Source: Variovorax paradoxus (GTDB lineage: Bacteria; Pseudomonadota; Gammaproteobacteria; Burkholderiales; Burkholderiaceae_C). From it: a stretch of 64,000 bases of DNA. Under the pieces are notes generated by a model. It saw nothing but the letters and a program-made list of their open reading frames with translations, was not told the DNA's origin and did not search any database. The translations under genes and the position numbers were made by a program. Location: contig NZ_CP102931.1 in assembly GCF_024734665.1 (NCBI RefSeq), forward strand, positions 3,470,001-3,534,000, written 5' to 3'. Shown here piece after piece: positions 9,670 to 17,344 of this stretch; positions within the stretch are counted from its first letter, which is position 1; every line of letters begins with the position of its first letter.

Positions 9670-11661
9670 ATGATTACTCTCAAAAACGTCATTCTTCGCC
9701 GCAGCGCCAAGGTTCTGCTCGACGGCGCCACCGTCACCCTCAACCCCGGCGAAAAGGTCGGCCTGGTGGGGCGCAACGGCGCCGGCAAGTCGACCCTGTT
9801 CGCCCTGCTCAACGGCACGCTGCACGAAGACGGCGGCGATTTCTCGGTGCCCAAGCACTGGCGCATGGCCCAGGTGGCGCAGAACATGCCCGAAACCGAG
9901 GAGTCGGCAACCGACTTCGTGGTGGGCGGCGACACCCGCCTGACCGAGCTGCGCGAGTCGCTGGCCGCCATCGAGGCCGCCTACACAGAGAACCCCGACG
10001 ACGCCGACATCGGCATGGAACTGGCCCACGCCTACACCGACCTGGCCGATGCCGGCGAGCACGACGCCGTGCCGCGTGCGCAGGCGCTCATCCTGGGCCT
10101 GGGCTTCAAGTCGCACGAGCTCGACGAGCCCGTCAACAGCTTCTCCGGCGGCTGGCGCATGCGCCTGCAACTGGCCCGCGCGCTGATGTGCCCGAGCGAC
10201 CTGCTGCTGCTCGACGAACCCACCAACCACCTGGACTTGGACGCGCTGGTGTGGCTCGAAGCCTGGCTGCAGAAGTACCCGGGCACCATGATCGTCATCA
10301 GCCACGACCGCGAGTTTCTCGACGCCGTGACAGACGTCACCCTGCACATCGCCAATGCCCAGCTCACGCGCTACGGCGGCAACTACAGCAAGTTCGAGGA
10401 CATGCGCGCGCTGCAGATGGAGCAGCAGCAGGTTGCCTTCAGCAAGCAGCAGGACAAGATCGCCCATCTGCAGAAGTTCATCGACCGCTTCAAGGCCAAG
10501 GCCAGCAAGGCCAAGCAGGCGCAAAGCCGGGTCAAGGCGCTGGAGCGCATGGAGCGCGTGGCGCCGCTGCTGGCCGAGGCCGACTTCACCTTCGAGTTCA
10601 AGGAGCCGGGCAACATTCCCAACCCGATGCTGTCGATCAGCAACGCGAGCTTCGGCTATGAGATCGAAAACGAAGAGCCCAAGACCATCCTGCGCGGCGT
10701 CAGCCGCTCGGTGCTGGCGGGCCAGCGCATCGGCATCCTGGGCGCCAACGGCCAGGGCAAGTCGACGCTGGTGAAGACCATCGCGCGTGAAATGGGTGCG
10801 CTGGCCGGCCAAGTCACCGAGGGCAAGGGCCTGAACATCGGCTACTTCGCGCAACAGGAACTCGACGTGCTGCGCCCGCAAGACACGCCGCTCGAACACA
10901 TGGTGCGCATGGCGCGCGAGCTAGGCAGCAGCGTGAAGGAAGCCACCGGCGAGCAAGCGCTGCGCGGCTTTCTCGGCAGCTTCAACTTCAGCGGCGACAT
11001 GGTCAAGCAGGCCGTGGGCACCATGAGCGGCGGCGAAAAGGCCCGCCTCGTGCTCGCAATGATGGTGTGGCAGCGCCCCAACCTGCTGCTGCTCGACGAA
11101 CCTACCAATCACCTGGACCTGGCCACCCGCGAGGCACTGGCCGTGGCGCTCAACGAGTTCGAGGGCACGCTGATGCTGGTGAGCCACGACCGTGCGCTGC
11201 TGCGCTCGGTGTGCGACGAGTTCTGGCTGGTGGGCCGCGGCGTGGTCGGCGATTTCGACGGCGACCTGGACGACTACCAGCGCTACCTGCTCGACGAAGC
11301 CAAGCGCCTGCGCGAAGAGGCCAAGGTGGCCGTGCGCGAGGCCGTCAGCGCGGCGGCTGCGGCCGCTGCTGCGCCGGTGGCCGCGCCCGCAGCCCCGCAG
11401 CAGCGCAAGCAGGACGCCCAGGAGCGCCAGCAGCGCAGCGACCAGGCCAAGCCGATCAAGCGCGAGATCGCCCAGATCGACGAGCGCCTGGCCGCGGCCG
11501 GCACCGAACGCACCGCGCTCGAGGCGCGCCTGGCGCAACCGCTGCCTTCCGCCGAGATCGCCGAAGCCGGCAAGCGGCTGAAAGCCCTCAACGATGAAAT
11601 CGGCCGCCTCGAGGAGCGCTGGCTGGCCCTGTCGGACCAGCTGGAAGCGCTAGCGGCCTGA
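9670..11661 (+). CDS. ABC-F family ATPase (Uup/YheS-like)
   Basis: 663 aa. Two ABC domains in tandem with no membrane segments: Walker A GRNGAGKS and GANGQGKS, signatures SFSGGWRMR and TMSGGEKARL, and LLLDEPTNHLDL twice. The inter-domain linker and a C-terminal coiled coil (about res 575-660) are typical of ABC-F proteins that act on ribosomes. The reading frame stays open upstream to 9460, but the conserved N-terminus MITLKNVILRR fixes the start at 9670. A GATAAT hexamer at 9643-9648 may be its promoter -10. Confidence 0.92.
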   Translation: MITLKNVILRRSAKVLLDGATVTLNPGEKVGLVGRNGAGKSTLFALLNGTLHEDGGDFSVPKHWRMAQVAQNMPETEESATDFVVGGDTRLTELRESLAAIEAAYTENPDDADIGMELAHAYTDLADAGEHDAVPRAQALILGLGFKSHELDEPVNSFSGGWRMRLQLARALMCPSDLLLLDEPTNHLDLDALVWLEAWLQKYPGTMIVISHDREFLDAVTDVTLHIANAQLTRYGGNYSKFEDMRALQMEQQQVAFSKQQDKIAHLQKFIDRFKAKASKAKQAQSRVKALERMERVAPLLAEADFTFEFKEPGNIPNPMLSISNASFGYEIENEEPKTILRGVSRSVLAGQRIGILGANGQGKSTLVKTIAREMGALAGQVTEGKGLNIGYFAQQELDVLRPQDTPLEHMVRMARELGSSVKEATGEQALRGFLGSFNFSGDMVKQAVGTMSGGEKARLVLAMMVWQRPNLLLLDEPTNHLDLATREALAVALNEFEGTLMLVSHDRALLRSVCDEFWLVGRGVVGDFDGDLDDYQRYLLDEAKRLREEAKVAVREAVSAAAAAAAAPVAAPAAPQQRKQDAQERQQRSDQAKPIKREIAQIDERLAAAGTERTALEARLAQPLPSAEIAEAGKRLKALNDEIGRLEERWLALSDQLEALAA

Positions 11662-11692
11662 GCCTGGAAGCCGACAACAAGGGAGCCGCTGG

Positions 11693-12196
11693 ATGCCGTC
11701 TGCAATCGAACTGGCCCGGGGTGACGAAAAACTCATCGCCGCCGTGCACCGCAGCCGCCGCCTCATCACCAGCAAGGCGCTGATGGCGGCAGCGGCCAGC
11801 GCCGTGCCGCTGCCCGGCATCGACTGGATGGCCGACGCGGCGCTGCTCTCGCGGCTGGTGCCGCAGATCAGCGCGGAGTTCGGCCTTTCGGTCACCCAGG
11901 TCGAAAAGCTCGCGCCGCACCAGCGCGAGCGCATCCAGAAGGCTGCGACCACTGTCGGCGCCCTGCTGGTCGGGCGGCTCGTCACGCGCGACCTGCTGAT
12001 CCGGCTGGCAAAGCACGCTGGCGTGCGCCTCACGGCCAAGCAGGCGACCAAGTACGTGCCCATTGCCGGGCAGATCGTGTCGGCCGCGCTCGGCTATGCG
12101 GCGCTGCGCGCGCTGGGCGAGCAGCACATCAAGGACTGCGTGCGCGTCAGCTCCACCCTCGCTCTCGCGCCGCCCGAACCGCTCGCGAGCGCCTGA
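11693..12196 (+). CDS. DUF697-like hydrophobic protein
   Basis: 167 aa, function unknown. A VPLPGIDWMADAALL segment followed by amphipathic and glycine/alanine-rich hydrophobic stretches (KYVPIAGQIVSAALGYAALRALGE, shown in part) resembles the DUF697 domain found at the C-terminus of YcjF-type proteins. There is no GTPase domain or signal peptide. It follows the ABC-F gene after 31 bp and may be cotranscribed. Its 3' end overlaps the minus-strand small membrane protein gene by 50 bp. Confidence 0.65.
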   Translation: MPSAIELARGDEKLIAAVHRSRRLITSKALMAAAASAVPLPGIDWMADAALLSRLVPQISAEFGLSVTQVEKLAPHQRERIQKAATTVGALLVGRLVTRDLLIRLAKHAGVRLTAKQATKYVPIAGQIVSAALGYAALRALGEQHIKDCVRVSSTLALAPPEPLASA

Positions 12197-12383
12197 GCGC
12201 CTCGCGGTCGAACAGCACCTGCGCCGCCCACGCCGCGCAGACCAGCCCGAAGCAGCCGCCGCCGGCGATGGCCGGCCGCGCCGCGATCAGCCCGACAACC
12301 AACCCCGCCAGGGACAGTAGCGCCAGCAGCACGCACAGCGCGCGGTCGAGCCACAGGCCCGACGGCAATCGTCTGCGGCGCAC
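12147..12383 (-). CDS. Small two-helix membrane protein
   Basis: 78 aa, not recognised. A basic N-terminus (MRRRRLPSG) is followed by two hydrophobic segments (about res 14-35 and 41-58) and a basic C-terminus. The start is GTG at 12383, three bases after the stop of the upstream Cro-like gene, so the two look translationally coupled. Its 3' end overlaps the convergent DUF697-like gene. Length, charge pattern and coupling support it being real; function could be anything from a holin-like to a regulatory membrane peptide. Confidence 0.5.
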   Translation of the reverse strand: MRRRRLPSGLWLDRALCVLLALLSLAGLVVGLIAARPAIAGGGCFGLVCAAWAAQVLFDREALRRSRAVRAARERGWS

Positions 12384-12386
12384 GGC

Positions 12387-12620
12387 CTATTCATTGACGG
12401 ACGGCTGGCGAAAGACCTGCGGCGCGGGCTCCAGCGCCTCTTCCCTCACCCGCTGCTCATAAGCGGCCAGCAGCGCGAGGTAGTGGCGCGACATCACGTC
12501 GCCCACCCGACCCAGGCCGATCTTGCTGACCGTTGGCTGCGGAATACCGGTTCTCTGTTCGATCTGCTTCTGCGTGAGCCCCATGGCCCTCAGCGCCAGC
12601 ACCAACTCGCGTGGCTTCAT
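12387..12620 (-). CDS. Cro-like helix-turn-helix regulator
   Basis: 77 aa. An XRE/Cro-type HTH (about res 5-45, including GLTQKQIEQRTGIPQPTVSK) fills most of the protein. A GGGAG Shine-Dalgarno lies 7 bp before the ATG at 12620, which is why the upstream in-frame extension is rejected. It is divergent from the CI-like S24 repressor gene, with a dyad operator in the 70-bp gap. It is followed by a GTG-started small membrane protein. The pair recalls the cI/cro switch of temperate phages, but no phage genes are nearby. Confidence 0.8.
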   Translation of the reverse strand: MKPRELVLALRAMGLTQKQIEQRTGIPQPTVSKIGLGRVGDVMSRHYLALLAAYEQRVREEALEPAPQVFRQPSVNE

Positions 12621-12639
12621 GGCAATACTCCCTTTTTTT

Positions 12640-12666
12640 AATATTCTAGAGTTCAGGAAGAATATT
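12640..12666. promoter_or_regulatory. Dyad operator between the Cro-like and CI-like genes
   Basis: A perfect 8-bp inverted repeat, AATATTCT (12640-12647) and AGAATATT (12659-12666), separated by 11 bp. The core AATATTC also recurs directly at 21-bp spacing (12640 and 12661), two helical turns. The region is AT-rich in a GC-rich genome and lies between two divergent HTH genes. Binding by one or both regulators is inferred. Confidence 0.7.
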
Positions 12667-12690
12667 CGTTTGGGCTTAAATCCCCAACCG

Positions 12691-13407
12691 ATGGAGAGCA
12701 TTGCCACACGCGCATTGGCCGCGCGCAAATTCGCCAAGATGACCCAGAAGCAGGCCGAGGCGGCTTCCGGCGTCAAACAGTCCAGCATTTCCAAGATCGA
12801 GCGGGGGGACGTCAGCCGGTCGATGAGCGTGCTCGCGCTGGCGCGCGCCTACCGCGCCGATCCGAACTGGCTCGACACCGGCGACGGCCCTGCCCCTTGG
12901 GACGAAGACCAGATCCGCCAGGCCCGCGACAAGGCCAACGAGCCGCCGGGCCCCTACCGGGTGACGCACATTGCGCCATTGATTCCGTCGTTCTCGCCCC
13001 GCACGCCCGGCACCGTGCCCCTCATTTCCTGGGCGGATGCCGCCAACTGGGACAGCCACGAAGTCTCGCAACAGCCGCGTGCCGAGCGCTGGATTCCCTG
13101 CATCGCCCACCACAGCCTCCAGAGCTACGCCCTGCGCGTGCGCGGCGACAGCATGACGGCGTCCAGCGGCCATCTGAAGAGCTATCCCGCGGAGTCGATC
13201 GTGTTCGTCGATACGTCGCTGAGGAAGCCCGAGGACGGTGAACGCATCATCGCGAAGCTCGAGGACAGCGGAGAGGTCACCTTCAAGGTCTACAAGGAAG
13301 ACGACGGCCGACGCTGGCTGCTGCCGCTGAATCCGAAGCACGAGCCGGTGCGCGAGGCCTTCACCGTGCTGGGCACCGTGGTCGGCAAATGGGAAGACGA
13401 AGACTGA
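12691..13407 (+). CDS. CI-like XRE repressor with S24 (LexA-type) domain
   Basis: 238 aa from ATG 12691. An N-terminal HTH (about res 10-55, MTQKQAEAASGVKQSSISKI) is followed by an S24/LexA-like C-terminal domain. GDSM gives the candidate nucleophile Ser154; K199 or K202 in FKVYKED would be the general base. The expected autocleavage stretch reads VPLISWADAANW (res 109-120), so the usual Ala-Gly bond is Ala117-Ala118. Such repressors normally switch off by self-cleavage after DNA damage. The reading frame continues upstream, and a TTG at 12670 is an alternative start. Confidence 0.85.
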   Translation: MESIATRALAARKFAKMTQKQAEAASGVKQSSISKIERGDVSRSMSVLALARAYRADPNWLDTGDGPAPWDEDQIRQARDKANEPPGPYRVTHIAPLIPSFSPRTPGTVPLISWADAANWDSHEVSQQPRAERWIPCIAHHSLQSYALRVRGDSMTASSGHLKSYPAESIVFVDTSLRKPEDGERIIAKLEDSGEVTFKVYKEDDGRRWLLPLNPKHEPVREAFTVLGTVVGKWEDED

Positions 13408-13552
13408 GCGCAGACGGTCCAAGAATTAGCGAGGAATGAGCCTGGAACAAGATTCCAGCGAGGTCAGGTTGCGTGCAGGTTCACAGGCGATATTCATGTC
13501 TCTCCCTGTGGCCTGCATCCTCTGATCCTCCCTCCTCCAGCAGGTCACCTTC

Positions 13553-13579
13553 AAGCCCGCCTAGTGCGGGCTTTTTTTT
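13553..13579 (+). terminator. Rho-independent terminator
   Basis: A perfect 8-bp stem (AAGCCCGC/GCGGGCTT), 5-nt loop, then a run of eight T. It lies 145 bp after the CI-like repressor gene and probably ends its transcript. Confidence 0.85.
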
Positions 13580-13680
13580 GCTCGCCCCCAGGCTGCGCGC
13601 ACTTCGTGTCGCTTCTCCTTCCCCCTACCGGGGGCAACACCTACGGCCCGGCGGAGCCGGTTCCGTGGTGTTTCTGGAAT
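13580..13680. repeat. Variovorax-type intergenic repeat (putative)
   Basis: About 100 bp of non-coding sequence between the terminator and the fasciclin gene, with internal dyads CCCCCTACCGGGGG and CCGGCGGAGCCGG. It resembles a dispersed intergenic element I associate with Variovorax and related genomes. That link is from memory and only one copy is in this window. The stretch 13408-13552 before the terminator holds nothing I recognise. Confidence 0.45.
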
Positions 13681-13691
13681 GAGCCGTGGGT

Positions 13692-14252
13692 TTACTTGGG
13701 GAGGAGCACCTTGTTGACCACGTGGATCACGCCGTTCGACTGGTAGACGTTGGGGATCGTCACCGTGGCGGTGCCGCCTTTCTCGTCGGTGAGGGTGATC
13801 TTGCCGCTCTTTTCCTTGGCTACGAGCGTGCCGCCGGCCACGGTCTTGAGTTCGGCCGAGCCTTTGCCTGCCTTGATCTCTTTCTTCAGCGCGGCTGCGT
13901 CCAGCTTGCCGGTCACCACGTGGTAGGTCAGCACACCGGTCAGGGCGTCTTTGCTTTCGGGCTTGAGCAGGGTATCGACGGTGCCGGCCGGCAGTGCGGC
14001 GAAGGCGGCGTTGGTGGGCGCGAACACGGTGAACGGACCGGGGCCCTTGAGCGTGTCGACCAGGCCAGCAGCCTTGACCGCGGCAACCAGCGTCGTGTGG
14101 TCCTTGGAGTTGACTGCGTTGTCGATGATGTCCTTGGTCGGCAACATCGGCGCGCCGCCCACCATGACCGAAGCCGCAAGGGCCGAAACTGCGCCGGCGG
14201 ACAGTGCGATGGCGAGAGAGACCGCGGCGAGGCGATGAAGTTTGCGCTGCAT
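13692..14252 (-). CDS. Secreted fasciclin-domain protein
   Basis: 186 aa. Signal peptide at res 1-26 (MQRKLHRLAAV...ALA), then one fasciclin (FAS1) domain with the conserved FTVFAPTNAAFAAL and YHVVTGKL motifs, ending in NGVIHVVNKVLLPK. FAS1 domains mediate adhesion or matrix interactions outside the cytoplasm; the ligand is unknown. A Shine-Dalgarno AGGAG lies 8 bp before the chosen ATG at 14252. The frame remains open further upstream, but without the signal-peptide fit. Confidence 0.9.
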   Translation of the reverse strand: MQRKLHRLAAVSLAIALSAGAVSALAASVMVGGAPMLPTKDIIDNAVNSKDHTTLVAAVKAAGLVDTLKGPGPFTVFAPTNAAFAALPAGTVDTLLKPESKDALTGVLTYHVVTGKLDAAALKKEIKAGKGSAELKTVAGGTLVAKEKSGKITLTDEKGGTATVTIPNVYQSNGVIHVVNKVLLPK

Positions 14253-14493
14253 GAAGATGCTCCTAGTTGAATGAATGACCGACCACCGCGAAATGGCAGC
14301 GGCTGTCTTCAATACGGGAGCCCGCGCGGAACAGATTCGGCAACGGCGAAAAGAAAAAGGAAAGCAAAGGACTGCATTCCGGTAGCCGCGGTTCGCGCCG
14401 TGCCCATGCATTTCGCACCACGCAGTGCAAATTTCGTCGCATCGCTCTTGCGGCGTGGAGCGCAGACGACGACATTTCAGGAAAGTCAGGTAT

Positions 14494-14508
14494 CCCGGAC
14501 GGTCCGGG
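14494..14508. promoter_or_regulatory. Palindrome upstream of the RND efflux operon
   Basis: A 15-bp perfect palindrome, CCCGGAC-G-GTCCGGG, lies 17 bp before the outer-membrane factor start codon in a 273-bp divergent gap. It could be a repressor operator or a 5' UTR hairpin. No adjacent regulator gene is present to assign it to. Confidence 0.4.
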
Positions 14509-14525
14509 TGTACAACCGCTGCCCC

Positions 14526-16121
14526 ATGCCAAATCAAGAAAACAATGCGTTGGAGGGTCCCCCCAGTTCTCCGCGCGCGGCTTCCGCGCGCCGACGAATG
14601 GGGCGGCCTGCCCAGGGTGCCGTGCTCGGTGCCGTCCTGCTGCTATTGAGCGCCTGTGCGGTCGGCCCCGACTTCAAGACGCCTGATCTGCCGGCCGCCG
14701 CCAGCGGCGCCGACTACACGCCCGCGCCGGTACCCGCGCGCACGGCACAGGCCAACGTGCCGGCCGGCCAGTCCCAGGAGTTGCTGGCGGGACGCGACAT
14801 CCCCGCCCAGTGGTGGGACGTGTTCCGTTCGGAGCCGCTCGACCAGCTGATCCGCGCGTCGCTCGCGCAGAGCCCCACGCTGGCTTCTGCACAGGCCGCA
14901 TTGCGCCAGGCCGAGGCCACGTACGACGCCAAGTCGGGCAACCTGCTGTGGCCACAGGTCACGGGACAGCTCGGCGTGCAGCGCGAGCGCGCATCCGAAG
15001 TCAGCACACAGGTGCCGGGCGGCCAGCTGCTCACGCTGTACAACGCCTCGGTCAACGTCAGCTACAACCTCGACGTGTTCGGCGGTTCGCGCCGGCAGAT
15101 CGAAGGCGAACAGGCCGCGGTGGAAGCGCAGCGCTACCAGGTCGAGGCGGTCTACCTCACGCTGACCTCGAACCTCGTCACCACAGCCATCCGCGAAGCC
15201 TCGCTGCGCGCGCAGCTGCAGGCCGTGCGCGAGGTGCTGCAGGCGCAGCGCGAGCAGCTGAACGTGATCGAAAAGCAGTTCGACACCGGCGCGATCGCGA
15301 AGTCGATCGTGCTGCAGCAGCGCACGCAGGTCGCGCAGACGGAGGCCACAGTGCCGCCCATCGAGAAATCGCTCGCGCAAACGCGTCACCAGCTCGCGGT
15401 GTTCGCGGGCCGGCTGCCGTCCGAAGCGGGCCTGCCCGAGTTCGACCTGGCAAGCCTCTCGCTGCCGCAGGCGCTGCCGCTGTCTCTGCCCTCCGAGCTC
15501 GCGCGCCAGCGCCCCGACGTGCGTGCCAGCGAAGCGCAGCTGCACCAGGCCAGCGCGGCAGTTGGCGTGGCCACGGCCAACCTCTATCCACAGATCCAGC
15601 TGAGCGCCAGCTACGGCAACAGCGCCTTGCGGGCGCGCGACCTGTTCACCGGCCCGACCACCCTGTGGAACATCGGCGCCGGGCTCACGCAGCCGATCTT
15701 CAACGGCGGCGCCCTGCGCGCGCAGCAGCGCGCGGCGGTCGCGGCCTACGACTCGGCGGCGGCGCAGTACCGCAACACCGTGCTCGGCGCCTTCCAGAAC
15801 GTAGCCGATGCCTTGCGCGCGCTGGAACTCGACGCCAACGCCCTGCAGACCCAGGCCACGGCCGAATCCCTTGCAAGGCAGTCGCTCGACCTGTCGACCG
15901 CGCAGTTCCGCGCCGGCGCGGTGAGCTACGTCACGCTGCTCACCGCGCAGCAGGCCTGGCTGCAGACGCACACCGCGCTGGTGCAGGCGCAGGCCGCGCG
16001 CTATGCCGACACCGCCGCCCTCTTCCAGGCGCTTGGCGGCGGCTGGTGGAACCGCGGCGCGCTGGCCGATGCGGTGATCGCGCCGGGGCAGCCGGTGGCA
16101 CAGCCCGCCGCACAGAACTGA
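14526..16121 (+). CDS. RND efflux outer-membrane lipoprotein (NodT/OprM family)
   Basis: 531 aa from ATG 14526. Lipobox LLLLSAC near res 40-46, then duplicated OEP (TolC-like) repeats containing the DVFGGSRRQIEGE and TLWNIGAGLTQPIFNGG motifs. It is the outer-membrane channel of a tripartite pump with the next two genes, 40 bp downstream. A later ATG at 14598 (MGRPAQGAVLG) would give a shorter, more conventional lipoprotein signal. Neither start has a clear Shine-Dalgarno. Confidence 0.88.
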   Translation: MPNQENNALEGPPSSPRAASARRRMGRPAQGAVLGAVLLLLSACAVGPDFKTPDLPAAASGADYTPAPVPARTAQANVPAGQSQELLAGRDIPAQWWDVFRSEPLDQLIRASLAQSPTLASAQAALRQAEATYDAKSGNLLWPQVTGQLGVQRERASEVSTQVPGGQLLTLYNASVNVSYNLDVFGGSRRQIEGEQAAVEAQRYQVEAVYLTLTSNLVTTAIREASLRAQLQAVREVLQAQREQLNVIEKQFDTGAIAKSIVLQQRTQVAQTEATVPPIEKSLAQTRHQLAVFAGRLPSEAGLPEFDLASLSLPQALPLSLPSELARQRPDVRASEAQLHQASAAVGVATANLYPQIQLSASYGNSALRARDLFTGPTTLWNIGAGLTQPIFNGGALRAQQRAAVAAYDSAAAQYRNTVLGAFQNVADALRALELDANALQTQATAESLARQSLDLSTAQFRAGAVSYVTLLTAQQAWLQTHTALVQAQAARYADTAALFQALGGGWWNRGALADAVIAPGQPVAQPAAQN

Positions 16122-16161
16122 CCGAATACCTCCATCAAATAACACGAAGAAAAGCCTACCT

Positions 16162-17334
16162 ATGACCCGGAGAATGATCATCATGATCGGCTGCGTACTG
16201 CTGCTGGTCGCCGTGCTCGCGTTCGGCAAGTTCATGCAGATCCGCGCGCTGATCGCGGCCGTGCCCAAGCCGGCGCCGCAGACCGTGTCGACGGCCCAGG
16301 TGCAGAAGCTGCAGTGGCAGACGCAGTTCACCGCAGTCGGCACGCTGAACCCGGTGCGCGGCGCCGACCTCAGCACCGAAGTGGCGGGCCTGGTGCGCAC
16401 AGTGCACTTCAAGTCCGGCCAGGACGTGAAGGCCGGCGCGCTGCTGGTCGAGCTCAATGCCGACTCCGACATCGCCCTGCTGCATTCGGCCGAAGCCGCC
16501 GCCGCGCAGGCCGCCACCGTGCTCAAGCGCGACCAGGCGCAGCTGGCTGTGCAGGCCGTGAGCCAGGCGCAGATCGACGCGGACGTCAACGACCTGAAAG
16601 CCAAGCGCGCGCAGGTCGAGCAGCAGGCGGCCGTGGTGGCGAAGAAGTCGATTCGCGCACCCTTCTCGGGCCGCTTGGGTATCACCGCGCTGAACCCGGG
16701 CCAGTACGTGAACGCAGGCGACAAGCTCGTGACGCTGCAGACGCTGGACCCGATCTACGCCGACTTCTCGCTGCCGCAGCAGCAGCTCGCGGGCCTCGCG
16801 GTGGGCCAGGTGGTGAACCTGACTGTCGACACCTTCCCGGGCCAGAGCTTCACCGGCAAGATCAACGCGATCAGCCCGAAGGTAGATTCCACCACGCGCA
16901 ACGTGCAGGTCGAGGCCACGGTGACGAACCCCAAGCTGCTGCTGCTGCCCGGCATGTTCGCGAACGTGAAGATCGACATCGGCGGCGTGCAGGAGCAACT
17001 GACGCTGCCCTCCACCGCCGTGACCTACAACCCGTATGGCTCCACGGTGTACGTGGTGAAGGAAGCCGAGCCGCCCAAGGCTGGTGCTGCCGGTGCTGCA
17101 GGTACGCCGGCCCCCGCGGCCAACCCGTCGGGCAAGCCGCAGCTCATCGCCGAGCAGGTCTTCATCGAGACCGGCCCGACGCGCGGCGACCAGATCTCCA
17201 TCGTCAAGGGGCTGAAAGCCGGCCAGGTGGTGGTGAGCAGCGGACAGAACAAGCTGAAGAACGGCTCGCCCGTGACGGTGGACAACAGCGTGCAGCCCAC
17301 CAACGATGCGGCGCCGACGCCGCAGGAAAAGTGA
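16162..17334 (+). CDS. RND efflux periplasmic adaptor (membrane fusion protein)
   Basis: 390 aa. A single N-terminal hydrophobic anchor (about res 5-22) is followed by the HlyD/AcrA-type lipoyl, barrel-sandwich and beta-barrel domains. The stretch APFSGRLGITALNPGQYV is typical of adaptors in the MexE/MexH group. The C-terminus is rich in Ala, Pro and Gly. It links the inner-membrane pump to the outer-membrane channel. The stop codon lies 10 bp before the permease ATG. Confidence 0.9.
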   Translation: MTRRMIIMIGCVLLLVAVLAFGKFMQIRALIAAVPKPAPQTVSTAQVQKLQWQTQFTAVGTLNPVRGADLSTEVAGLVRTVHFKSGQDVKAGALLVELNADSDIALLHSAEAAAAQAATVLKRDQAQLAVQAVSQAQIDADVNDLKAKRAQVEQQAAVVAKKSIRAPFSGRLGITALNPGQYVNAGDKLVTLQTLDPIYADFSLPQQQLAGLAVGQVVNLTVDTFPGQSFTGKINAISPKVDSTTRNVQVEATVTNPKLLLLPGMFANVKIDIGGVQEQLTLPSTAVTYNPYGSTVYVVKEAEPPKAGAAGAAGTPAPAANPSGKPQLIAEQVFIETGPTRGDQISIVKGLKAGQVVVSSGQNKLKNGSPVTVDNSVQPTNDAAPTPQEK

Positions 17335-17344
17335 GGCAGCCCGC

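Noticed and set aside
12387..13407. Prophage at the Cro/CI pair
   Set aside because: No integrase, structural genes or att duplication; neighbours are ordinary chromosomal genes.
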